Below are positions 26,744 to 35,191 of a stretch of 64,000 bases of DNA, one piece after another; the stretch's first letter is position 1, and every line of letters begins with the position of its first letter. Both the position numbers and the translations under genes were made by a program. The notes beneath the pieces were generated by a model, which made no database searches, was not told the DNA's origin, and worked only from the letters and a program-made list of their open reading frames with translations. Source of the stretch: Prochlorococcus sp. AG-412-I05 (lineage in GTDB: Bacteria; Cyanobacteriota; Cyanobacteriia; PCC-6307; Cyanobiaceae); contig QCLC01000001.1 of assembly GCA_003214855.1 (NCBI GenBank), positions 124,001 to 188,000 of the forward strand. The letters are read 5' to 3'.

Positions 26744-27167
26744 GGCTGGTGTGATGGCCCTCGATAGGGTTCTTCATTCCTCGGTTCGCTACCCGTTTGA
26801 TTACGGCTTCATCCCCAACACCCTTGCTGAAGATGGTGCACCTCTTGATGCAATGGTGATCATGGAGGAACCCACATTTGCTGGCTGTCTGATTAGGGCA
26901 CGACCAATCGGGGTGCTTGATATGCATGATTCCGGGGCTTATGATGGCAAGTTGTTGTGTGTTCCCGTTGCTGATCCCCGTCAACGGTCTATCAGCAGCA
27001 TTCGGCAGATTTCAGCCAGTCAACTGGAGGATGTGGCTGAATTCTTCCGCACTTACAAAAATCTTGAGGGGCGAGTTGTTGATATCGGTGGCTGGAGAGA
27101 TTCAGAAGCTGTTGAGCCTCTGTTGGAGACCTGCACCAAAGCTGCGCAGGTTAAGCTGAAAAAGTAA
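26643..27167 (+). CDS. family I inorganic pyrophosphatase paralogue with altered active site
   Basis: A 174-residue protein closely matching the classic cyanobacterial soluble pyrophosphatase in length and order: NKYEY (27-31), [17 protein letters not shown], the D/D/K cluster in [12 protein letters not shown] and [11 protein letters not shown]. In the active-site signature, however, the second Asp is Ala (EDGAPLDA, residues 63-70; Ala66 equals Asp67 of E. coli), a position held to be needed for catalysis. With an intact paralogue at 9.8 kb, this copy may be slow, inactive or have another role, such as a PPi sensor. ATG start at MDLSSLL. Confidence 0.85.
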   Translation: MDLSSLLPSPSPGLVNLLVEIPAGSRNKYEYFDEAGVMALDRVLHSSVRYPFDYGFIPNTLAEDGAPLDAMVIMEEPTFAGCLIRARPIGVLDMHDSGAYDGKLLCVPVADPRQRSISSIRQISASQLEDVAEFFRTYKNLEGRVVDIGGWRDSEAVEPLLETCTKAAQVKLKK

Positions 27168-27223
27168 CGATGAACCCTAATCGCTTGAATGAATGAGTTC
27201 ATTCTTTGCTGGTCAGTTAAATC

Positions 27224-27586
27224 ATGCTCAACTCAATAAGGATTTATAGCTATTCGCGATGCGCTACATGTCGGAAGGCCTTGGCTTGGTTGCAGCAGCA
27301 TCAGATTGCGCATGACCTTTTCGACATCGTTGAGACACCTCCTAGTCGAGAGATGCTTCGTGGCGCCAGTAAGCAGTTAGCAAGTCGCAAACTTCTCTTC
27401 AACACAAGTGGCGTAAGTTATCGTGCCCTTGGCGCGGATGCAGTCAAGGCCATGAGCGATGACGAGGCGCTCGATGCACTTGCATCCGATGGCAAGCTGA
27501 TTAAACGTCCTTTCCTGATCACTGAAAATGGCAGTGTATTGGTGGGCTTCAAGCCGGAGGTTTGGGCTGAGGCGTTGCTGCCTTGA
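27224..27586 (+). CDS. Spx/ArsC-family thioredoxin-fold protein
   Basis: A 120-residue ArsC/Spx-type protein. The CxxC (C13, C16 in SRCATCRKAL) and the later RPFLITENGSVLVGF segment fit the Spx/MgsR branch, including the Arg-Pro pair. Members act as redox-sensitive regulators binding RNA polymerase, or as glutaredoxin-linked arsenate reductases; the CxxC pattern favours the regulator-like branch, but no arsenic genes are nearby. Start ATG after a gap of 56 bases from the pyrophosphatase paralogue. Confidence 0.85.
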   Translation: MLNSIRIYSYSRCATCRKALAWLQQHQIAHDLFDIVETPPSREMLRGASKQLASRKLLFNTSGVSYRALGADAVKAMSDDEALDALASDGKLIKRPFLITENGSVLVGFKPEVWAEALLP

Positions 27587-28225
27587 AGATTAAATCCCTA
27601 GGAATAGGAGTATATTGTGGCGAAAGTAAATGTTGTCTTGATGCGATGAATTGTTAGTAGGGCTGCTAAAGAAAAATGAGCCAAAGAGATCGCAAGCGAT
27701 AGAAGTGCGATTCTTGTTATTCGCAATTTTTAAGAGCTAGCAATCAAGACCTTTAACGATTATTCGTATATGCTTTGTCCTTAGGGGTGTTGATGCCATG
27801 GCTACGGCAGGTGTATGACGGGCAATGAGTTATCCCGTTGCGCGAATATAATGGCCTTGTCTGAATACTTATTTGCTTTACCTGCAAGCTGATAGTAGCC
27901 TGTAAAGGATAGGGCTTGTTGTCTATTTATGCTGGTGGGAGGAGATGGTTTGTGTTGGATATTTTCTAGATAAAACAGCAAGTTTTTCAAAGAAGTCCAA
28001 TCAAGTGGATCCGGATCAGGGCCAAACAGTCAAGAGATTAAAGCCGCCGAGGGTTTGTCATGCAATATTAAATGCGGAGGCAATTGTAATCTTTATGGCC
28101 GTTTGTCTTTTCGCTATTTAGTTTTCTTTTGCTTGCGTATTTCAGGCTCTCGCTGCCTTTGAATGTCTTCTAATGGCAGCTTGAATGGTATCCTGGTCCG
28201 TTATTTTATTGCTAGATTCTTGCTT
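27587..28225. other. AT-rich gap without a confident gene
   Basis: A 639-base stretch downstream of two convergent genes. Only weak short frames exist (the longest, 62 codons on the minus strand with TTG start, lacks a ribosome site). A small inverted repeat TGCGA/TCGCA followed by a T-run (about 27706-27731) could end transcription of the Spx/ArsC gene. The lower G+C and length leave room for an untranslated RNA that I cannot identify. Confidence 0.45.
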
Positions 28226-29719
28226 TTAGCTTGTCGTTTCCGCCTCGCTGAAGTTAAGGCCATCGAGCTCACTGATCAATTCATTAACCCCTCCTTGTTC
28301 TCTGAGCCGGCGGAAGCTGGAGCGCTTGAACTCTTCAAGGAAGGCCACCATTAGTTCTTGACTACGTTCGAGAACGGGACCCTGCTCGAGGGTGCGAGCG
28401 AGCTCTTCCCAGAACCGATCAATAGTATCGACTCCTAGTTGCTCTAGCACAATATCCTTGCGGCCAAGTTGGTCCCCGGCATTGCGAGAGAGCTGCAGAA
28501 ATGTATCGATCATTCCTGCTGCGAGTTGCCGGCTTAGTTCAGATTCGGCCTTTTCAATGACCGCAAGCCCTTTGAGTGGAGCGGGCACGATCACGCCATC
28601 CATACTTCGCTGCAAGGCGTGACTAAAGAGTGCCAAAAGTTGGGGGCGCATGCTTGGCCCTACCTCGCTGAGGAGCAGCGGTAGCCAGAGCCGAAGCAAT
28701 TCGGCCAGTTCACGTTCTTCGTTCTTGTCCACTGATTGATGACTACAAAGACTGCGGATTCGTTGCGGCAGATGTGGTGAGCGAATGATTTCTTGCATCG
28801 CATCCACGATGCGTAAGGTGAGAACTTCAAACAGCTCCAGGGCTAATAGGGCTACGACGCCCCTGCTGATGACAGCGCGCAAAGGTTCCAGCTGAATGAG
28901 CCCAGCGCTGGAAAGGCGCTCGGTAACGGGCACTACCCGCAAGAGTCTCCCGAATGGCAGCAGTAGAGGCAGGTCGATCCAGCGTCGAAGCAGAGCCTCT
29001 CGCCAGCTAATGCCAGGGAAGCGATGCTTCAGGCGCATAGCCCTTAGCAGGATGTCGAGGAGAAAGAGAAGTTGGAATGGAGTGTCGAGGCGCCAGGCAT
29101 GGTCCACAGGCTGCCCATTTTCGTTGATCGATCGCCAATAGTTGGTGGCGATCAGGGGAAGAATCTTCTCCGTCCAGAACAGTCTTTCTTGCTGCCAATC
29201 AAGGTTGTTGAGGTATTTGTTTCCCAAGAGATGGGCGGCTGCCTGCTTGGAGGAATCCATCCCAGCCCTTGCACGCAGTAGGTTTTTTAGTTTTTCAAGG
29301 GTGCCGACTTTGCCAGAGCTGACGAACGGATTCTCATCGATCAGTTGAGTCGTGAGCTCGACTTGATTAAGGCGTAGTTGTTGTGCAGCTGGGCTATTGA
29401 TTCCTTGCCTTGCTGCGGTTTGATCGAGTTGGCTGAAACGTTTGATATAAAGCTGGGTATCTCTATGCGGTTTGATGCCTTTAACAACGTCATAGAAAGG
29501 TGTCACGTTCGGCACCCATGGCAACGGCACCATCAACGATGTCGAGGGCAGGAGATAGAGATTGCGGTGTAACCAGAAATTGCGTAGGGGAATGTAGGTA
29601 ACGTCGAAGAGGATCCAACTCAAGTTGGTGGCAGCGATTAGCGCTAAAACCTGATCCCAGCGCTGCCAGAACTTACGCGAGGGGGAGGGTTTCAACCCTT
29701 GCCAGCGGGGACGCACCAT
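28226..29719 (-). CDS. large conserved cyanobacterial membrane protein, unknown function
   Basis: A 497-residue protein. The N-terminal helix (about residues 24-44, VLALIAATNLSWILFDVTYI) anchors it, a soluble region with QLYIKRFSQLDQTAARQGI follows, a hydrophobic helix near residues 209-222 (FQLLFLLDILLRAM) and another near 280-300 lie mid-sequence, and the C-terminal 200 residues are helical and soluble with heptad leucines. Recognisable as a conserved cyanobacterial hypothetical, not assignable to a named family by eye. Divergent from lepB with 81 bases between. Confidence 0.75.
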   Translation of the reverse strand: MVRPRWQGLKPSPSRKFWQRWDQVLALIAATNLSWILFDVTYIPLRNFWLHRNLYLLPSTSLMVPLPWVPNVTPFYDVVKGIKPHRDTQLYIKRFSQLDQTAARQGINSPAAQQLRLNQVELTTQLIDENPFVSSGKVGTLEKLKNLLRARAGMDSSKQAAAHLLGNKYLNNLDWQQERLFWTEKILPLIATNYWRSINENGQPVDHAWRLDTPFQLLFLLDILLRAMRLKHRFPGISWREALLRRWIDLPLLLPFGRLLRVVPVTERLSSAGLIQLEPLRAVISRGVVALLALELFEVLTLRIVDAMQEIIRSPHLPQRIRSLCSHQSVDKNEERELAELLRLWLPLLLSEVGPSMRPQLLALFSHALQRSMDGVIVPAPLKGLAVIEKAESELSRQLAAGMIDTFLQLSRNAGDQLGRKDIVLEQLGVDTIDRFWEELARTLEQGPVLERSQELMVAFLEEFKRSSFRRLREQGGVNELISELDGLNFSEAETTS

Positions 29720-29800
29720 AGGCTGAGGTTGCTTTGATCACGCTAAGGGGCCGGACAGGCTGGCCTTATCGTTAATCATCGAATTCATACCAGGGCTGAG

Positions 29801-30505
29801 TTGTCTGACGCGCAGCAGCAGGACCATCCCACAAACGATAAGGCGTCTGCTCCCCAGGGAGCATCAACCTCTAAACCTCATCCATTTTGGGATTTCTGGG
29901 GACCAGTTTTCTTCACTTTGGGTCTGTATTTCGGCATTCGTCATTATGTCGCTGAAGCGAGATACATTCCCTCTGAATCGATGATCCCAGGGCTGCAAGT
30001 CCAGGATCGTTTACTGGTTGAGAAAGTCAGCCTTCGCAGGCGATCTCCACGTCGTGGTGAGATCGTTGTGTTTAACACGCCCTATTCCTTTAATTCTGCG
30101 TTGAATTTGAAGAGTGGTCAGAGGTCCCTTCCTTGCTTTGTGGTGAACCTTCCTTTTATGAACTGGATGGGACTAACCAATCCCAGCTGTGATGCTTGGA
30201 TTAAGCGTGTTGTCGCAGTGGGTGGAGACCAGGTTTCGATCAATCCCAGAGGAGAAGTGAGCGTGAATGGACAAAGGCTGAAGGAGCCCTATGTAACCCA
30301 GTATTGCTCTGTGAACGAGAGGGGAATGGGACCTTGCAATTCTCTGATCGCGACAGTTCCCAGCGATCATGTCTTGGTGCTGGGAGATAACAGAAGCAAT
30401 AGCACTGATGGACGAATTTGGGGATTTCTACCTGAGAAAGAGATTCTCGGGCGTGCTTTATGGCGTTTTTGGCCTTTTGATCGTTTCGGCTCACTTATTC
30501 CCTGA
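29801..30505 (+). CDS. lepB: signal peptidase I
   Basis: A 234-residue membrane serine protease removing export signals. The catalytic Ser60 lies in PSESMIPGL, the general-base Lys135 in IKRVVAVGGD, and box E (VLGDNRSNSTDGR) near the C-terminus. One membrane helix at residues 33-50 precedes the catalytic domain. The start is TTG; no ATG lies closer upstream of the helix. Its last 11 bases overlap the convergent dihydroorotase-like gene. Confidence 0.93.
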   Translation: MSDAQQQDHPTNDKASAPQGASTSKPHPFWDFWGPVFFTLGLYFGIRHYVAEARYIPSESMIPGLQVQDRLLVEKVSLRRRSPRRGEIVVFNTPYSFNSALNLKSGQRSLPCFVVNLPFMNWMGLTNPSCDAWIKRVVAVGGDQVSINPRGEVSVNGQRLKEPYVTQYCSVNERGMGPCNSLIATVPSDHVLVLGDNRSNSTDGRIWGFLPEKEILGRALWRFWPFDRFGSLIP

Positions 30506-31751
30506 GTCCACATGCCACGACACGGCCTTGCAGTTGGCAGCCCTGCCAGGGTTGATTAGCGGCTTTGGGGGCATGATCACTGTGCCGATCTTGGATCCAG
30601 AGCTGATCAGGGTTGAACATGAGCCAGCGCCTGCTGCCAACGGTCAAGCGTTCTTCGGGCAGATTGAGCATTTTTGACGGTCCAAAACTCAGAGCATGCC
30701 AAAGCTGCTCTACAGACCAACCAGCTTTGACCACAAGTTCTTGCCAAAGCGCAGGCAGCACGAGTTGATGGCCTGCTAGGCCAGGCTCAAGCTGATTTGG
30801 AGGCAGTTGGGTATCTTCCTCATCAAGGGGTATGGCATGGACAGCCACGGCCGTGAGGGTGCCATTGGCAAGGGCCTTGATCAAGGCTGCTCGATCCCGA
30901 GGACTACCAAGAGATGGGATGACCCTCCATCCGAGCTCTGTGGGATCAAGTTTGCTTTGGTCAGTCACCAGATGCCACCAGCACACGCTGGCCATAGGCC
31001 GGGAGGGACAGGACCCCAAGATGGCTACTCCAGGGGCAGTGGCTAGGTTCATCAGTCTTAGGGAACGTTCAGGGTGCTGCCGATGAAGTTCGAGAAGTTG
31101 TCCCAGGGGGAGGGTTTCGCTGGCGAAGGGGTCAGGTGCCCAGCCCGCTCGTAGTGTTTCAACGCCTTCGCGCATCATCCCGCCACCTTGAATTTTTTCA
31201 TCTCTGGGGGCGATTAACACTGGAGCTGATCCCATTTCGCCTAGCACCAGCCCCCGTTGTAGGAGAGCGATCGGCAGGATTAAATCGTCGTTTGCCAGTC
31301 CTACGGCACCGTGTTGCAGTAAATCCGCGTGGGGGGATAGTTCGCTGCCGGCACCATCTCTGCTAAAGCTGCCCCACAAGTGAATGTCGACATCGCTATT
31401 TGGATTTAAAAATCCCTGCAATTTTTCGGGGCGATCACGCCAGGAGGAACTGCGGGGGAGCAGAGCTAGTTGGCCATAACCGGCAGCAGCAGCTGCATGT
31501 CTCAGGCTTGCAAGGGTTTCGCAATGACCACTGATTGGATCTTCAAGGATGGAATGGGGGTCTACAAGACAGGGGGCGAGTAGTTGCTGGCTGGCTGATT
31601 TGGGGGGCAGCCCGAGCTGTTGAGCCTGTTTACGTGCCTTCGCTCCAAAGGCGATCAGATGGCTGTCTCTGATCAGAACAGCATCTTCAACGACAGGTTG
31701 TTCCGACCCGTGCAGGATCCTTATCGGGTCTAGAAGTTGTGCCTCGGGCAT
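30495..31751 (-). CDS. dihydroorotase-like protein lacking the metal HxH motif
   Basis: A 418-residue member of the amidohydrolase superfamily closest to class I dihydroorotases (LAPCLVDPHSI at the start of the barrel, then SGHCETLASLRHAAAAAGY, and a C-terminal YGPS-like segment LSFGPSKMLNL). The universal DxHxH metal motif DPHVH reads DPHSI, so the second histidine is gone, and later metal histidines are also not evident. It is probably catalytically inactive, like PyrX subunits that support ATCase, though a PyrB partner is not seen here. I use the ATG at 31751, four bases after the phosphatase stop. Confidence 0.75.
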   Translation of the reverse strand: MPEAQLLDPIRILHGSEQPVVEDAVLIRDSHLIAFGAKARKQAQQLGLPPKSASQQLLAPCLVDPHSILEDPISGHCETLASLRHAAAAAGYGQLALLPRSSSWRDRPEKLQGFLNPNSDVDIHLWGSFSRDGAGSELSPHADLLQHGAVGLANDDLILPIALLQRGLVLGEMGSAPVLIAPRDEKIQGGGMMREGVETLRAGWAPDPFASETLPLGQLLELHRQHPERSLRLMNLATAPGVAILGSCPSRPMASVCWWHLVTDQSKLDPTELGWRVIPSLGSPRDRAALIKALANGTLTAVAVHAIPLDEEDTQLPPNQLEPGLAGHQLVLPALWQELVVKAGWSVEQLWHALSFGPSKMLNLPEERLTVGSRRWLMFNPDQLWIQDRHSDHAPKAANQPWQGCQLQGRVVACGLRE

Positions 31752-31755
31752 CACG

Positions 31756-33093
31756 TTAGAGCGCCCCAGCAGCTGTGCGATCGAGCACACCACCAAGGTG
31801 AGAGGTGAGGTTGAGAGAGGTCACCACTGCAGGTTGGCCGGGCTCTGAAGCGATGTCGACCACCGTGACACCTCCATTCCCTTGTTTGACTGCCCAGATA
31901 TCAGCCGGGGTCATTCCGAGTAGATGGCAGAGAATCGTTTTGTTGACAGCGTCATGAGCCACCACGAGCGCTGTTTCTTCTGGAGCCAGGCTTTTGGCGA
32001 TCTTGTCCCAACAGGCAACGGAACGTTCCCATACATCCTGGATGGTTTCGCCTTCGGGCATCTGTACCGTCTGCGGAGCTTGTTTCCAGGCATCTAGCAG
32101 TTCAGGCCAGCCGGCTTCAATGTCTGATTCCAGCTTCCCTTCCCAAAGGCCATGGCCGATTTCCACCAGCCCCTGGGTGACTTCGAGTTGGACATCTGGA
32201 TGGTGCTTGAGGATCGCTTCCGCCGTTTGTCTTGGTCGGGTCATCGAACTGCTGTAGGCCTGATCGATCAACACATCGCTTAGGAATGTTCCGGCGGCGG
32301 CGGCTTGTGCGAAGCCATTTTTATTCAGCGGGATGTCGATTTGGCCTTGGAACCGGCCTTGTTGGTTCCAGTCGGTTTCACCATGGCGCACAAGGATCAG
32401 TCTCGGCCCCTTCCCTTTGCTGGGTAGTTGCTGATGCAAGTGAACGGTGCTGTTTAGGCATTCGATTTGTGCTTGATGAGATTGCTCTGAGAGGGGTATC
32501 AGATTGAATACCGAGAGGGAGGCGTTATCGAGGCGCAGTCGTCGTAAGCCTTGGTCTGGCTCACCAAGTAGAACAAGGATTAAGCAGCGCAGGATGCAAT
32601 TGTGCGAAACAACCAGAACTGTTTCGTCACCCTCCAGTGGGTGACGTTGAATGAGTTTCCTTAGGAATTCACGAGCCTGTTCCATCAGCTCGCCAATGGG
32701 TTTATAGGGACTGCCGTCTTCTTGCTTGAGAGTCAATTCCTGTGGTTGTTGCTTCCAGATGCGATAGGCATCTGGGAACGTGCTCTTTACTTCATCGCTG
32801 CAGAGACCACTCCATGGAGCCAGGTCGATTTCCAGTAGCCCATCATCGAAGCAAGGCCTGAGATCACTGCCTTTGCTCGCTAGTAGGTTTGTTGTTGTGG
32901 ATGCGGCCCGCTTCAGAGGGGAGCTGTAAACAGCATTGATTTGGATTTCTTTCAGGGCTTGGCCAGTTTGACGGGCCTGTTCTTGGCCTTCCGAGGTGAG
33001 CGTGGAAAGATCACTGCGACCCTGAATCCGTCGCTCGCGGTTGAAGCTGCTCAGACCATGACGGACGAGGAGAAGACGCAGGGGCACCGGCAA
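31756..33093 (-). CDS. tandem histidine phosphatase (two phosphoglycerate-mutase-like domains)
   Basis: About 445 residues holding two histidine-phosphatase domains, each with the RHG signature (LLLVRHGLSSFN near the start; ILVRHGETDWN at mid-length) and a downstream catalytic-His block (VVSHNCILRC; VVAHDAVNKTILC). Cyanobacterial versions are often annotated phosphoserine phosphatase or phosphoglycerate mutase, so the substrate is uncertain. The frame is open to 33399, but that part overlaps the divergent CPBP gene and no ATG lies near the first domain; I give the TTG at 33093, with GTG at 33087 close by. The start is the weak point. Confidence 0.8.
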   Translation of the reverse strand: MPVPLRLLLVRHGLSSFNRERRIQGRSDLSTLTSEGQEQARQTGQALKEIQINAVYSSPLKRAASTTTNLLASKGSDLRPCFDDGLLEIDLAPWSGLCSDEVKSTFPDAYRIWKQQPQELTLKQEDGSPYKPIGELMEQAREFLRKLIQRHPLEGDETVLVVSHNCILRCLILVLLGEPDQGLRRLRLDNASLSVFNLIPLSEQSHQAQIECLNSTVHLHQQLPSKGKGPRLILVRHGETDWNQQGRFQGQIDIPLNKNGFAQAAAAGTFLSDVLIDQAYSSSMTRPRQTAEAILKHHPDVQLEVTQGLVEIGHGLWEGKLESDIEAGWPELLDAWKQAPQTVQMPEGETIQDVWERSVACWDKIAKSLAPEETALVVAHDAVNKTILCHLLGMTPADIWAVKQGNGGVTVVDIASEPGQPAVVTSLNLTSHLGGVLDRTAAGAL

Positions 33094-33238
33094 AGATGTT
33101 TTGACGCGGCCATCGTATGGGGCCCCCTGCCAGCGCTGTATGGGATGGGCTTCGGCGATGCCCTTGAGGGAGTGTTGAACAGCTGTCAGCACGCTGTGCT
33201 GTGGCCAGCGAGAATCAGCTTCAATTGATGCCTGGTCG

Positions 33239-34630
33239 TTGAGCTTTGATCCCCTGTTCAGCCTGATCAGGCGATACACCCGTGAGCCGCTTTGGAAAGT
33301 CGGACTGGCTTTTGTATCACTGATGTTCGCGGCTTTGATTTGGTTTGTGGGGTTGCAAGACAGCTTCAGCAGGCCGTCAGTGACCCCAACCATCTCCATG
33401 CAGCAACAGGAGATGGCTTTGCTTGCTGATCAGTCCGTCCCTGCAGCCATTAGGCCTCTGCTGGTGGGTGAGGATCCAACATTGGCTTTGCAAGAAGCTC
33501 TCGGTGAGATCCCTCTCAGTCAGATGAATGAACGCCAGAGGCTGTTGCTCGCCGGACTCCAATCTTCAGGGGCAGAACGTCGTGAGCTCCTGGCTGCTTC
33601 AGTGCAGTCACCGTTATTGATTCCTCTACAGCAGGCGCTACTGGCTAGTACGCAAGAAGGGGGCCTGTCACTTGCTGATCGTGAGGCGCTTGGCTCATTA
33701 AGCGGGGACCCTTTGCTTCAGCAGGTTGGTTGCTTTGCTCTTGGCGGGGATCGCGATGACTGCGTGAATCCCCGTGTCGCATCGAGCATGGCTTTGAGGC
33801 TGGTCTTGAGCGTGCTGTTACCGGCGGCGGCTCTACTTGCCGGGACTGGGCTTTTGTTGCGTCATCTTTGGATGTTGTTACGCAAGTCCGTTGCTCCCTG
33901 GCCACCGCTTCAGGCCTTACCACTTTCCTTAACGGACATGGTGCTGCTGATTGCCTGTGGATTCGTGGTCTTGGGTGAGGTGATTGCTCCCGCTTTCGTG
34001 GCTCCGCTGAGTGCCTTGATGTCGAGGGGGATGGACAGCCCCTTGAGCAAAGCGTTGACAGTGGTGATTGGCTACGGCGCTTTGGCACTACCGCCATTGT
34101 TGATTCTCCGTCAGCAGCTGCGCAGTCTGCAGGCAACTGATCGGCCCATTGATGGATGGTTGCAGTGGCGTCTGCAGCCTTGGAGTTCAGCGTTGCTGCA
34201 GGCAGGTCGAGGCTGGTTGATGGTGATGCCGTTGGTTCTACTGACTGGATGGCTGATGGGATTGCTGTTGGGGGATCAAGGCGGAAGTAACCCCTTATTG
34301 GAACTGGTACTGCGCAGCAAGGATCCATTGGCCTTGATGTTGCTAGCCACTACCGCTGTGATTCTGGCGCCTCTCTTTGAGGAGTTGGTTTTTCGTGGTG
34401 CGCTTCTGCCTGTATTGGCGAAATCTTTTGGTCCGCTATGGGGTGTGGTAACAAGCGCCTTCGTGTTTGGTGTGGCTCACCTGAGTGTTGGTGAATTACC
34501 TCCGCTGTTTGTGTTGGGCTTGGGACTCGGTCTATTAAGGCTTAGTTCAGGTCGTCTTTTGCCCTGCGTGCTGATGCATGCGCTTTGGAATGGGGTTACT
34601 TTCATCAATCTTTTGCTGCTTGGCGGATAA
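33239..34630 (+). CDS. CPBP-family intramembrane metalloprotease
   Basis: A 463-residue membrane protein. The C-terminal CPBP (CAAX protease/bacteriocin-processing) domain is clear: EELVFRG (EExxxR) near residue 382, FGVAHL with its His some 35 residues later, and a last His in LMHALWNG. About 270 residues before it hold an N-terminal anchor (about 20-37), a soluble part with EALGEIPLSQ, and further helices. Substrate is unknown; many cyanobacterial relatives sit near envelope genes. TTG start, divergent from the histidine phosphatase. Confidence 0.85.
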   Translation: MSFDPLFSLIRRYTREPLWKVGLAFVSLMFAALIWFVGLQDSFSRPSVTPTISMQQQEMALLADQSVPAAIRPLLVGEDPTLALQEALGEIPLSQMNERQRLLLAGLQSSGAERRELLAASVQSPLLIPLQQALLASTQEGGLSLADREALGSLSGDPLLQQVGCFALGGDRDDCVNPRVASSMALRLVLSVLLPAAALLAGTGLLLRHLWMLLRKSVAPWPPLQALPLSLTDMVLLIACGFVVLGEVIAPAFVAPLSALMSRGMDSPLSKALTVVIGYGALALPPLLILRQQLRSLQATDRPIDGWLQWRLQPWSSALLQAGRGWLMVMPLVLLTGWLMGLLLGDQGGSNPLLELVLRSKDPLALMLLATTAVILAPLFEELVFRGALLPVLAKSFGPLWGVVTSAFVFGVAHLSVGELPPLFVLGLGLGLLRLSSGRLLPCVLMHALWNGVTFINLLLLGG

Positions 34631-34711
34631 CTGAACTCTTCAATCAGCATGTGATTGTCAGCGACTTAGCCTTGCGGAGGCCTATTGAGGGTGGTTCACT
34701 GATTTATTACA

Positions 34712-35191
34712 GTGGCTTATTCGGTGGTTGCCGCACTCCAACAGCGTTCGGTAACTGCTAACCGTGCTGTTGCGCGGGCACGTTCTGCCCGCACACTTGA
34801 GCTGATCCAGGGATCCTTGTCTTCAAGGAAGGTGGCTCGCCAGTCGCCAGTCCTGGCAGGACTGCATCGGGCTGCGGATGGTGCATTGATCGGTGTTTTG
34901 GTTGCTGCGGCATTGATGTCCGCTCTCACGCTGCATTGGCAGCATCGTTGGACCATTGCTTTCAACAGGCTGGAGACCACTCGCTCATTGGCTCATCGTC
35001 TTACGGATTCAACCGCGATGATTGAGCGTCACTTATTGGTTGAAACCAGGTTGCCTCAGTCTATGGTTCCCACAAAGGTTGCCAACCTTCTTTATCTCGA
35101 ACGTTCTGCTGATCCGTCTGTTGGTGTTGTCTCTGGAAAGTCGCAATTGCTTAGCCAATTGATGGGCCAACCCATTAATCACGGCTACTGA
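34712..35191 (+). CDS. FtsL-like bitopic protein, candidate divisome subunit
   Basis: A 159-residue protein with a basic cytosolic head (many Arg/Ala), one membrane helix (about residues 59-75, LIGVLVAAALMSALTLHW) and an outer domain opening with a helix (FNRLETTRSLAHRLTDSTAMIERHLL) and ending in a Pro/Ala segment. Its TGA overlaps the ftsI ATG (TGATG). Size, topology and position directly before ftsI are those of FtsL, whose sequence is poorly conserved and which many cyanobacteria appear to lack by similarity search. Function is inference from context. GTG start. Confidence 0.6.
   Translation: MAYSVVAALQQRSVTANRAVARARSARTLELIQGSLSSRKVARQSPVLAGLHRAADGALIGVLVAAALMSALTLHWQHRWTIAFNRLETTRSLAHRLTDSTAMIERHLLVETRLPQSMVPTKVANLLYLERSADPSVGVVSGKSQLLSQLMGQPINHGY

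Noticed and set aside
33645-34328. 227-codon minus-strand frame
   Set aside because: Complement of the CPBP protease; Ser/Pro/Arg-rich product typical of shadow frames.
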